DNA of 6,934 bases. It comes from Pseudorhodobacter sp. Its GTDB lineage: Bacteria > Pseudomonadota > Alphaproteobacteria > Rhodobacterales > Rhodobacteraceae. Below the pieces are notes generated by a model. The model saw only the letters and a program-made list of their open reading frames with translations, had not been told where the DNA came from and did not search any database. Below are positions 1 to 5,873 of this stretch, one piece after another. The stretch covers positions 1-6,934 of the forward strand of contig JAHEDL010000077.1 in NCBI GenBank assembly GCA_024641255.1, written 5' to 3'. Numbering within the stretch: position 1 is the stretch's first letter; each line of letters opens with the position of its first letter. Position numbers and translations under genes: made by a program.

Positions 1-140
1 TCGATCTGGTCGACCGTATCGTGGTGTTCCGCCGTGGCCGCATCGTCGCCTCCTTGCGCAAGGACGAAACCGATGGCAATGACATCGTGTCCTATATCAC
101 CGGCGTAAAAGGTGCCGGTGCCGAAGGCGCTTACGCCTGA
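1..140 (+). CDS. Sugar (probably inositol) ABC transporter ATP-binding protein, C-terminal end (partial)
   Basis: This is the last 45 codons of a gene that enters from the left; the first full codon is at position 3 and the TGA is at 138-140. The visible peptide begins DLVDRIVVFRRGRIVASL and continues with TDGNDIVSYITG. That pattern (a 'DRI.VFRRGRIVA' strand, then a 'D.V.YITG' helix) is the C-terminal end of the second nucleotide-binding domain of CUT2-type sugar importer ATPases (the RbsA/FrcA/IatA group). No Walker A, Walker B or signature motif lies inside the window, so ATPase function rests on the tail pattern and on context. The following gene is an inositol dehydrogenase, so the likely substrate is myo-inositol, as for the IatA-type importers of alphaproteobacteria. 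The protein would act at the inner face of the cytoplasmic membrane with a permease and a periplasmic binding protein encoded upstream. Fructose or ribose importers remain possible. Confidence 0.75.
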   Translation, partial: DLVDRIVVFRRGRIVASLRKDETDGNDIVSYITGVKGAGAEGAYA

Positions 141-163
141 CCTGCCCTTTCCCGCGCCAAGGT

Positions 164-180
164 CTGCGGGCGGCCCGCAG
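164..180 (+). other. Small GC-rich hairpin just after the ABC ATPase gene
   Basis: CTGCGGG (164-170) pairs perfectly with CCCGCAG (174-180) around a 3-nt CGG loop. Only two T residues follow, so it is not a convincing intrinsic terminator. It lies 24 nt after the ATPase stop codon, and its position suggests an intercistronic stem that protects the 3' end of the upstream message or dampens read-through into iolG. A second, weaker stem follows at 214-219/226-231 (CCGGCG/CGCCGG). Function is inferred from position only. Confidence 0.35.
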
Positions 181-248
181 TTCCGGGTTGGCAGGGCAAA
201 GCATTCCCCCGATCCGGCGGCATCACGCCGGTTCTGGTGGGCCTGATC

Positions 249-258
249 AAAACGTTTT
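249..258. promoter_or_regulatory. AAAACGTTTT palindrome, candidate LacI-family operator core
   Basis: A perfect 10-bp palindrome centred on CG lies 28 bp before the iolG start and 18 bp before its Shine-Dalgarno. It stands out as an AT-rich island in a GC-rich gap. Many LacI/GalR-family operators are A/T-rich palindromes with a central CG (AAACGTTT type), and sugar catabolic genes are common targets. No regulator gene is in the window, so the assignment is inference. Confidence 0.3.
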
Positions 259-286
259 CGGGGCCACTCCCGAGTAGGAGACTGAT

Positions 287-1288
287 ATGACTGTAAGATT
301 TGGACTTCTTGGCGCTGGCCGTATCGGCAAAGTGCATGCCAAGGCCGTCACCGGCGATGCCAACGCGAAACTTGTCGCGGTGGCCGATGCCTTCCCGGCG
401 GCCGCACAGGCAATCGCCGACCAATACGGTTGCGACGTGCGCAGCATTGAGGCGATCTGCGCCGCCACCGATATCGACGCGGTGGTGATCTGCACGCCGA
501 CCGACACCCACGCCGACCTGATCGAACAATTCGTCAAAGCTGGCAAAGCCGTGTTCTGTGAAAAGCCGATCGACCTGTCGCTGGCCCGCGTCAAAGCCTG
601 CCTTGAAGTCGTGCGCGCCCATAAAGGTACGCTGATGGTTGGCTTCAACCGCCGCTTTGACCCGCATTTCAAAGCCGTCCGCGCCGAGATCGACAAGGGC
701 ACCATTGGCGACGTGGAAATGGTTGTGATCACCTCGCGCGATCCGGGTGCCCCGCCGGTTGACTATATCAAACGCTCGGGCGGCATTTTCCGCGATATGA
801 CGATCCATGATTTCGACATGGCCCGCTTTCTGCTGGGCGAAGAAATCAGCGAAGTCGTCGCCACCGCCGCCGTTCTGGTTGACCCGGAAATTGGCAAGGC
901 AGGCGATTTCGACTCGGTTCAGGTGATGCTGAAAACGGCGTCGGGCAAGCAGGCGATGATTTCGAACTCGCGTCGCGCCACCTATGGCTATGACCAGCGC
1001 ATCGAAGTGCATGGCTCGCTCGGCGCGGCTTCGGCCGAAAACCAGCGCCCTGTGTCGATCGAGGTTGCCACTGCCGCAGGCTACACCCGCCCGCCGCTGC
1101 ATGATTTCTTCATGACCCGCTACACCGAAGCCTACGCTGCCGAAATCGCGCAATTCATTGCGGCGCTGGCTGGCAAGGGCAAGGCCGAGCCTTCGGGCGA
1201 AGACGGCCTGATCGCGCTGGCTTTGGCCGATGCGGCGGTGAAATCGGTGGCCGAAGGCCGCGTCATCAAGATGTCGGAAGTGCTGTAA
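287..1288 (+). CDS. iolG: Inositol 2-dehydrogenase (Gfo/Idh/MocA family)
   Basis: The 333-aa product is the usual length for the family and should oxidise myo-inositol to 2-keto-myo-inositol (scyllo-inosose) with NAD+, the first step of cytoplasmic inositol catabolism. The N-terminal Rossmann fold has the dinucleotide motif GAGRIGKVHA (residues 9-18). An Asp (D34) at the end of the second strand favours NAD+ over NADP+. The family signature EKPID (92-96) supplies K93. The segment GGIFRDMTIHDFDMARFLLG (165-184) supplies D170 and H174, spaced like the Lys/Asp/His catalytic set of Bacillus IolG. The start at 287 is supported by AGGAG at 276-280, 6 nt upstream. The gene follows a sugar ABC ATPase by 146 bp in the same direction, consistent with an inositol uptake and degradation operon. 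A scyllo-inositol dehydrogenase or a related sugar dehydrogenase is the main alternative, since substrate range in this family is hard to read from sequence. Confidence 0.85.
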   Translation: MTVRFGLLGAGRIGKVHAKAVTGDANAKLVAVADAFPAAAQAIADQYGCDVRSIEAICAATDIDAVVICTPTDTHADLIEQFVKAGKAVFCEKPIDLSLARVKACLEVVRAHKGTLMVGFNRRFDPHFKAVRAEIDKGTIGDVEMVVITSRDPGAPPVDYIKRSGGIFRDMTIHDFDMARFLLGEEISEVVATAAVLVDPEIGKAGDFDSVQVMLKTASGKQAMISNSRRATYGYDQRIEVHGSLGAASAENQRPVSIEVATAAGYTRPPLHDFFMTRYTEAYAAEIAQFIAALAGKGKAEPSGEDGLIALALADAAVKSVAEGRVIKMSEVL

Positions 1289-1316
1289 GCAAGGGCCATT
1301 TCGCGAACAGCATCGA

Positions 1317-1344
1317 CGCGGCGGGGGCAACCCTGCCGCGTTTT
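1317..1344 (+). terminator. Rho-independent terminator of the iolG transcript
   Basis: CGCGGC (1317-1322) pairs with GCCGCG (1335-1340). The stem continues with one G-U pair (1323/1334) and GGG/CCC (1324-1326/1331-1333) to a GCAA tetraloop of the GNRA type, and TTTT follows at 1341-1344. It starts 28 nt after the iolG stop. On the other strand the hairpin lies 9 nt beyond the stop codon of the converging caspase gene but lacks a T-run there. For that gene it may act as a 3'-end-stabilising stem rather than a terminator. Confidence 0.75.
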
Positions 1345-1353
1345 GCATTCGCC

Positions 1354-3420
1354 CTAAGGCGCGGGCACCGTGCGCAGTTCCAGTTCAATAATCGCCGGCG
1401 CTGCTCCTGCTTCGTCATCGTCCAGCGCCGTGGCGCTGCGGGTGGTCTGGCCAAACCCCGCCTCTGCCAGCGCCGCACTGATCCCCGAACCCCCAATCCC
1501 GCGCGACAGTTCCAACGCGTCTTGCGCCAGAAAGCTTAGATCCTCGACCGGCGATTGCGGCAGGGCAGGGGTGATCACCACCACCATCCGCTCTGCCCCC
1601 AGCACCTGATCGCCAATCTTGAACAGGCCCTTTTTCAACGTATCGCCGGGCTGCATCCGCCCGGAAAACCAATGGCTTATCGAATAATCGGCGGCAATAT
1701 ACAGCACATTCACATCAACCGGCTGATCCATATTGTTGCGCGCCAGAATATGCACCTGATCATCCGGGATCAGCCGCGGCACCGCAGGTGCCTTCACTGC
1801 CGTAACCGAGGCTTTGTCTGGCCCGGTCAGCAGTTCAACCTCAACATCCAACCCGCCCGCGCCCACTGCAGCACCCAGTTTTTGCAGGTTGATCGCTCGT
1901 GCCATCGTGGTCAACGTATCGGCCAGCGTTTCGCCCAAGGTCGCGGCATCCTTGTCTGCGGTCGAAACCGAAGGCGTGGCAGCTAGGTCTTCTACCAGAC
2001 CGGTCGCAGGCAGCACCCAAATCGCATCGGGGCGCGGGCTGTCGGGCAGCACCGCAAGCCGCAGATCGGCTTCCGCGCCCGCCGCCACATAGACCAAACG
2101 CGGGCCAGAGGCCGCCTTCAGCGCCGCCATCGCCGCCACCAAGGCCGAAGATTGCCCGTCGGGTGGCAGCGCGACCGTCAGCGTAAAGTCAATATCGCTG
2201 CCGATCTTGCGCAGCAAAACCCCCTTCGGCAAATCCGCAGGCAGCGGCCTGTCACCGCTTGTTACCGCTTGCCCGGTTGCCGAAAACGTCTCGACCGTCG
2301 TAAGCCGCACATAGCCCAAGGCGGCGCTATCGGGGTCGGTGGCCTTGGCCATCACCGCCAAAACCGCACCCTCGCTTAACCCATGCAGTGACCCCGCCGG
2401 AATCTGAAACCCCTCCGAAACCTGCGCCGCCCATTGCGCCACCCGCGCGCCTTTGGTGCCCGAAAAAGCCACCTGATCAAGATCGCCTTCAAACAGCGGC
2501 GTGGTTGCGGCCAGCTTCTTGGTGGCATAGTTGCGCAGCACCTCTTGGCCAATCTGGCCATAGGTCGCGTTCGGATATTCCGCCAAAACCTGCATCAAAG
2601 CATAGGTAAACACCCCTTGCGGCACCCGCCCCGGCTTGCCTTTCGGCAGGTTCTTTTCCGGCGTGACCTCATTGGTTTGTGCGGCAAAAAACGCCACGAA
2701 CGACCCTGCGCCGGGCTTGGTTGGTTCATCAAACGGCGCTTCGGGCGGCACGCGCGGGTCGGGCAAGCCGCGATTTGTCGCGCGGGCTTCGGCGGCCGCC
2801 ATCGCCTCTGCCGGAATGCGCAACGCATCGCTCGGCAAGTCCCGCAACCGCACGTCGTCTTGCATCACCCCGCGCGTGGCAGTGCCGGAATGGCAACTGT
2901 CAAACACCGCCCAAACATCGGCCCCCTTGGCACGCAGCCGGTCAATCAGCACGCCGATTTCGTCATCCACCAAGGCGTTTTGCACCGTCGCGGTGGCATC
3001 CTCCCATGGCCCGATATCGCTGGGCATAAAGGTTTCATCCAGACCGTCCAATTCGGTTTCCGGGTGCAGCGCCGGAGCCTGCGATCCATGCCCCGAAAAA
3101 TGCAGATAGACAAAGTCGCCGGGCTGCACCCGCGCGGTCAAATCGGCAAAGGCCGCACGAATTGCCGCAAGCGTTGGCCGGTCTGCACCCGTAATACCGT
3201 CAGCCAGCACCAGCACATCTTCTGGCGCAAACGGCACCGGCGCTTGCGTGGTCAGATAGGTCCGCACCAAAGTCACATCATTGGGCGGGCCTTTCAGCCA
3301 ATATTTCGGATCAAGGTTGCGGTACTCCGCCGCTCCGATCAGAAGCGCGTAGTTTTCGCGTGCAACCGCAGGCAGCGCCATCAGCACCAGCCCACTTGCC
3401 AAGATCGCCGCGCGCCACAT
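1354..3420 (-). CDS. Secreted caspase-family (C14, metacaspase-like) peptidase with a large C-terminal extension
   Basis: The 688-aa protein opens with a Sec signal peptide (hydrophobic residues 4-18, likely cleavage after AVA at 18-20), so the protease should act in the periplasm or outside the cell. A caspase-hemoglobinase fold domain spans about residues 22-320. The first strand is YALLIGAAEYRNL (24-36). The catalytic His is H111 in HFSGHGSQ (107-114), and the catalytic Cys is C176 in DSCHSG (174-179). The late-domain motifs FFAAQTNE (244-251) and GVFTYALMQVL (269-279) are typical of bacterial C14 peptidases. Both dyad residues are intact, so an active cysteine protease is expected, probably cutting after basic residues as metacaspases do (family knowledge, not visible here). 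Residues about 325-545 match nothing I can name. Residues about 553-620 resemble the DUF4384 domain often found behind bacterial caspase domains. The start lies 2 bp after the stop of the 198-aa gene and has no visible Shine-Dalgarno, which suggests translational coupling. Substrate and role are unknown. Confidence 0.88.
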   Translation of the reverse strand: MWRAAILASGLVLMALPAVARENYALLIGAAEYRNLDPKYWLKGPPNDVTLVRTYLTTQAPVPFAPEDVLVLADGITGADRPTLAAIRAAFADLTARVQPGDFVYLHFSGHGSQAPALHPETELDGLDETFMPSDIGPWEDATATVQNALVDDEIGVLIDRLRAKGADVWAVFDSCHSGTATRGVMQDDVRLRDLPSDALRIPAEAMAAAEARATNRGLPDPRVPPEAPFDEPTKPGAGSFVAFFAAQTNEVTPEKNLPKGKPGRVPQGVFTYALMQVLAEYPNATYGQIGQEVLRNYATKKLAATTPLFEGDLDQVAFSGTKGARVAQWAAQVSEGFQIPAGSLHGLSEGAVLAVMAKATDPDSAALGYVRLTTVETFSATGQAVTSGDRPLPADLPKGVLLRKIGSDIDFTLTVALPPDGQSSALVAAMAALKAASGPRLVYVAAGAEADLRLAVLPDSPRPDAIWVLPATGLVEDLAATPSVSTADKDAATLGETLADTLTTMARAINLQKLGAAVGAGGLDVEVELLTGPDKASVTAVKAPAVPRLIPDDQVHILARNNMDQPVDVNVLYIAADYSISHWFSGRMQPGDTLKKGLFKIGDQVLGAERMVVVITPALPQSPVEDLSFLAQDALELSRGIGGSGISAALAEAGFGQTTRSATALDDDEAGAAPAIIELELRTVPAP

Positions 3421-3422
3421 CG

Positions 3423-4019
3423 CTAATTCGTCATCAGCGCATAAGTCGCGCCAAGCGGGCCGTCGTTCTGCACTGTCATGGTAAAGCTGTCAGTGCTGCC
3501 GGGGCGCCATCCGCAATAGGCAATCGGGCTGGCGTCGGTATCGCTGCACACCAGCCGCCCCTTGCTGTCATAGACTGCGATGTTCAAATCGGTGGTCACC
3601 TTGGCCTCGACATACACCTCGGCATAATCGCCGCCAATGAAGGCAACCGCAGGATAGCTGTCGCTGTCGCCGGCGTTCAGGTTGCCAATGCTGTAAACCG
3701 GCCCCGCCGCAACGCCCTTGCCGCTTTCCGCCGCCACATCGTCAATCACCGCCAACAGATCCGCGTCGCCGTCTGCCAAAGCCGCAGCGCGTGCCAACAT
3801 CTCCTGCCAGCCCAGCGGCGCCTCCGTCCCCGCCGTCTCTGCTCGCGGAACCATGGCTTTTCGCAGCTTTGCCGCCGCAAGCATTAGCACCGGATCATCC
3901 GCCGCTAAACCCGCCTGATACAGCGCACCAGACAGCTCTGCCGTTTTCACTGCGGACAGGGGTTGCGACTGTGCGGGCTGCGCCAGCAGGGCGGCAACCG
4001 CAACGAAAATACGACGCAT
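3423..4019 (-). CDS. Secreted protein of unknown function with a PPC-like C-terminal beta domain, caspase operon partner
   Basis: This 198-aa product is not one I recognise by name. It starts with a short Sec signal (MRRIFVAVAALLAQPAQS, probable cleavage near residue 18). Residues about 22-100 are Ala/Leu-rich and look helical, for example ALYQAGLAADDPVLMLAAAKLR (32-53). Residues about 107-196 form a beta-rich domain that resembles the bacterial pre-peptidase C-terminal (PPC) fold: LNAGDSDSYPAVAFIGGDYA (114-133), then a strand with LNIAVYDSKGRLVCSD (145-160), then WRPGSTDSFTMTVQN (171-185). C158 and C169 could form a disulfide in the periplasm. The start is supported by AAAGG 7 nt upstream (complement of 4027-4031). 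Its stop is 2 bp before the caspase start, so the two proteins are probably made together, and this one may be a binding partner, inhibitor, adaptor or substrate of the caspase. That role is inference from operon structure; the PPC resemblance is by eye. Confidence 0.8.
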   Translation of the reverse strand: MRRIFVAVAALLAQPAQSQPLSAVKTAELSGALYQAGLAADDPVLMLAAAKLRKAMVPRAETAGTEAPLGWQEMLARAAALADGDADLLAVIDDVAAESGKGVAAGPVYSIGNLNAGDSDSYPAVAFIGGDYAEVYVEAKVTTDLNIAVYDSKGRLVCSDTDASPIAYCGWRPGSTDSFTMTVQNDGPLGATYALMTN

Positions 4020-4095
4020 GGCAAGACCTTTGGGGGCAATAATACTACCACAACGATGCGTCGCCTCGCCCCCGCCTGTAAAGATCGGATTTCCC

Positions 4096-4114
4096 GGTGA
4101 CCGTATTTGTCACC
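4096..4114. promoter_or_regulatory. Inverted repeat upstream of the caspase operon, possible operator
   Basis: GGTGAC (4096-4101) and GTCACC (4109-4114) form a perfect 6-bp inverted repeat around a 7-nt AT-rich spacer (19 bp in all). It lies about 77 bp upstream of the start codon of the 198-aa secreted protein, a reasonable place for a dimeric regulator site. It could equally be a chance repeat or a weak stem in an untranslated region; no regulator is assigned. Confidence 0.25.
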
Positions 4115-4136
4115 TTCGCCATACCTTCACATTGGC

Positions 4137-4200
4137 CCAAATATCCTCGGGGGAAGGCGCGGCGGCAGAGCCGCAGCGCCTTGGGGGCAGACAGCCCCCA
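4137..4200. repeat. Stacked palindromes (two hairpins) downstream of the multicopper oxidase; likely genomic repeat and transcription barrier
   Basis: The first hairpin has AAGGCGC (4154-4160) pairing with GCGCCTT (4176-4182), one G/A mismatch, then GCGGC (4162-4166) pairing with GCCGC (4170-4174) around an AGA loop. Directly after it, TGGGGGC (4182-4188) pairs with GCCCCCA (4194-4200) around AGACA. On the - strand these sit about 30-75 nt after the oxidase stop and are followed by GGATATTTGGG, with no long T-run. They could still end or stabilise the oxidase message and insulate the caspase operon. The 'CCCAAATATCCTCGGGGG' lead-in plus 'GGGGGCAGACAGCCCCC' is, from memory, a motif that recurs at gene ends in Rhodobacterales genomes; I cannot check its copy number here. 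Confidence 0.5.
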
Positions 4201-4228
4201 GCTTTACGCGATTGCCACCAGACCGCCG

Positions 4229-5686
4229 TCAGCTGACCAAGACTTCGGTCATCATCCCGGTCGCCATGTGGTAAAGATGGTGGCAATGCAAGAACCACGA
4301 TCCGGGCTTGTCCAGATCGACCGCCACCGTCACCATGCTGCCGGGGGCCACCGCCACCACATCGCGGCGCGGACCGTTGAAGCGGCCATTGCCAACATCG
4401 ACAATCTGGAAATGATGGCCATGCAGGTGCATCGGATGCATCATCATGCCCATATTCATGAACATCAACTCCAGCCGATCGCCGGTTTTGGCGGCAATCG
4501 GTGCGGCCTCGCCATGGGCAGCCCCGTTGATGGTAAAGCGATAGCCCGGCTCTTCGCCCAGCATCAGGTGCTGCATCTGGGTGCTGGGCCGGTCGGGCAG
4601 GCTGTTCACGGCCAGCAAACGCGCATCAAAACTGCTGTCGACATAGGCGCTGGCGGCTTCGGCCATCTCGGCCTGCTTGCCCACCTCTGCCCCCGCAGTG
4701 GCAAGAATGATGCCGGTGCGGTTTGGCATCGCCTCGACCTGCGCGAAAATCGGGAAGGCACCGCCCTCGGCCGGAATGGTCACAATCAGGTCAAGCCGCT
4801 GGCCCTGCGCAATCGGATAGGCTGGCGCGCTCAGCGGTTGGCACGGGCTGCCGTCGGTCGCGATCACCACCGATTCCAGCATCCCCGGATCAATCCAGAA
4901 CGCCGTCGCGGTGCCACCGTTGATGATGCGCAGCCGCACCCGCGCGCCCTTGTCGACCTGCACCAGCTCTGGGTCGGCCAAACTGCGGTCGTTCACCAGA
5001 TAGGCGTCGTATTTCACGTCATTGGCGTGGGTCATCATGCCCCCCATGCCCATACCCGCCATGCCGGACATACCGCCCATGGTCATCTGCGAATGATCCA
5101 TCCCCGCCATCGCGCCCATGCCGGTATCGGCCTCGTTTCCGGTCGCGCCATGGCCGTGCATCATTGACACGCCGAGTTCTGCCAGAATTTCTTCCGGCGT
5201 GCGGAAGGCAAAGTCGTGCAGCATCAGCACAACCTCTTGAATATCTTCGGCATCCGCCTCGCGGGTGATCATCGGCGCCGCCATCATGCGCTGTTCGGTC
5301 AATTGGTGCGAATGCATCCAATGCGTGCCAGGGGTCAGTTCGAAATCCACAATGTCTTGCGCGCCCACGGCCAATTCGCCGCCGCCGCTATAGGCGCGGT
5401 CCTGGCCCTCGGCGGCCATCACCTGGCCATGCCAATGCGTGATCACCCCGCCGTCGCTGCTGTTCAGCACCGCCCCGGTCAGCCGATCGCCCGCCTTGGC
5501 CGAAATCCCCGCCTTGCCGTCCGCGCCGGTAAAGCCGTAAACCGTCGCGGCCTTGCCCAGCACCTCGATCTGGCGCGATGCGATGGTCAGGGCGGGCGTG
5601 GCGGCCCAAGACGGGCGGGCAAGACCGGCAAGCGGCAGCGCAGCGGCGCCCGCAAGAAAACTGCGGCGGGTTGGGCGGATCAGCAT
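4229..5686 (-). CDS. Tat-exported multicopper oxidase (CueO/CopA type)
   Basis: The 485-aa protein should oxidise a reduced substrate (Cu(I) in copper detoxification, or phenol-like compounds) while reducing O2 to water in the periplasm. Its leader TRRSFLAGAA (6-15), hydrophobic stretch and cleavage region near PSWAA (25-29) mark a twin-arginine signal, as expected for an enzyme exported folded with copper. All four copper-binding motifs are present: HWHG (84-87), HSH (125-127), HPMHLHGHH (417-425) and HCHHLYHMATGM (467-478). The implied type 1 ligands are H417, C468, H473 and axial M478, and the last motif has the same spacing as in E. coli CueO. A Met/His/Gly-rich insert covers residues about 175-219. 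The start is backed by AGGAG (complement of 5693-5697), 6 nt upstream. The gene is divergent from the HtrA-type protease and upstream of the caspase pair in the same direction, separated from it by 209 bp with hairpins. A bilirubin-oxidase-like or laccase role is possible; copper tolerance is the best guess. Confidence 0.9.
   Translation of the reverse strand: MLIRPTRRSFLAGAAALPLAGLARPSWAATPALTIASRQIEVLGKAATVYGFTGADGKAGISAKAGDRLTGAVLNSSDGGVITHWHGQVMAAEGQDRAYSGGGELAVGAQDIVDFELTPGTHWMHSHQLTEQRMMAAPMITREADAEDIQEVVLMLHDFAFRTPEEILAELGVSMMHGHGATGNEADTGMGAMAGMDHSQMTMGGMSGMAGMGMGGMMTHANDVKYDAYLVNDRSLADPELVQVDKGARVRLRIINGGTATAFWIDPGMLESVVIATDGSPCQPLSAPAYPIAQGQRLDLIVTIPAEGGAFPIFAQVEAMPNRTGIILATAGAEVGKQAEMAEAASAYVDSSFDARLLAVNSLPDRPSTQMQHLMLGEEPGYRFTINGAAHGEAAPIAAKTGDRLELMFMNMGMMMHPMHLHGHHFQIVDVGNGRFNGPRRDVVAVAPGSMVTVAVDLDKPGSWFLHCHHLYHMATGMMTEVLVS
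5030..5164 (-). other. Met/His/Gly-rich insert within the multicopper oxidase
   Basis: Residues 175-219 of the oxidase contain about 15 methionines and several histidines in patterns such as MGAMAGMDHSQM and MGGMSGMAGMGMGGMM. Met-rich segments of this kind in CueO and CopA/PcoA-type proteins bind extra Cu(I)/Cu(II) near the substrate site and are tied to cuprous oxidase activity. The repetitive ATG/GGC coding is visible in the DNA as repeated 'cat' and 'gcc' triplets on the + strand. Confidence 0.8.
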
Positions 5687-5709
5687 GGTTGGCTCCTATC
5701 GTTGCCCAC

Positions 5710-5739
5710 AACATATGCGGCTTTTCGCAGATTTGCCAA
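5710..5739 (-). promoter_or_regulatory. Possible sigma70-like promoter for the multicopper oxidase
   Basis: Reading the - strand, TTGGCA (complement of 5734-5739) is followed after 18 nt by TATGTT (complement of 5710-5715). That is 5/6 and 4/6 agreement with TTGACA and TATAAT. A start of transcription near 5703 would leave a leader of about 17 nt containing the AGGAG. The spacing is plausible but the match is modest, and no MerR/CueR-type dyad (the CCTTCC-GGAAGG kind) was found overlapping it. Confidence 0.3.
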
Positions 5740-5774
5740 AGCGGTGATGTCGCAGCCCAATCACTTCGCTGCGA
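5725..5774. promoter_or_regulatory. TCGCAG direct and inverted repeats in the divergent intergenic region
   Basis: TCGCAG occurs at 5725-5730 and 5750-5755, exactly 25 bp apart, and its inverse CTGCGA lies at 5769-5774. The last two copies form an inverted repeat with a 13-nt spacer. The set sits between the divergently transcribed oxidase and HtrA-type protease genes, upstream of the proposed oxidase promoter. A regulator serving one or both genes could bind here, but hexamers of this composition can recur by chance. Confidence 0.2.
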
Positions 5775-5863
5775 GGCTTTGAAAAACCAAAGAAATTTTC
5801 ATGACGGCCTTTGTCACGGGTATTGCTGCGGCGGCATGGCTAGCCTTGAGCCATGTCAGAACA

Positions 5864-5869
5864 AGAGGG
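5864..5869 (+). promoter_or_regulatory. Shine-Dalgarno that favours the 5874 start of the HtrA-type protease
   Basis: AGAGGG lies 4 nt before the ATG at 5874. An in-frame ATG also occurs at 5853, with a stop codon just upstream at 5847-5849, but it has no comparable purine-rich site. Starting at 5874 gives a cleaner signal peptide; starting at 5853 would add seven polar residues (MSEQEGF). Confidence 0.55.
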
Positions 5870-5873
5870 TTTC

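Noticed and set aside
131..1348. Long open frame of 405 codons on the - strand across iolG
   Set aside because: It is antisense to a clear Gfo/Idh/MocA gene with intact motifs. The predicted protein is rich in Arg/His/Gly/Ala with no recognisable domain, as expected for a shadow frame in GC-rich DNA.
2434..3426. Open frame of 330 codons on the + strand across the caspase gene
   Set aside because: It is antisense to the catalytic domain of the caspase. Composition is Arg/His/Gln-heavy, there is no domain, and no Shine-Dalgarno context supports it.
4039..4044. TATTAT on the - strand as a -10 box for the caspase operon
   Set aside because: No acceptable -35 hexamer occurs 16-18 nt upstream, and the implied start would fall at the ribosome binding site itself. 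Too weak to call.
5030..5164. Repeated 'cat/gcc' triplets as a possible DNA repeat or CRISPR-like array
   Set aside because: There are no regular repeat units or spacers; the pattern is fully explained by the Met/Gly-rich coding of the oxidase insert.
4097..5167. Open frame of 356 codons on the + strand across the multicopper oxidase
   Set aside because: The His-rich peptide is the antisense reading of Met-rich and ATG-rich codons in the oxidase and has no independent motif support.
5779..5807. TTGAAA (5779-5784) as a -35 box for the HtrA-type gene
   Set aside because: No hexamer close to TATAAT is found at 16-18 nt spacing; the candidate TGACGG is a poor match.
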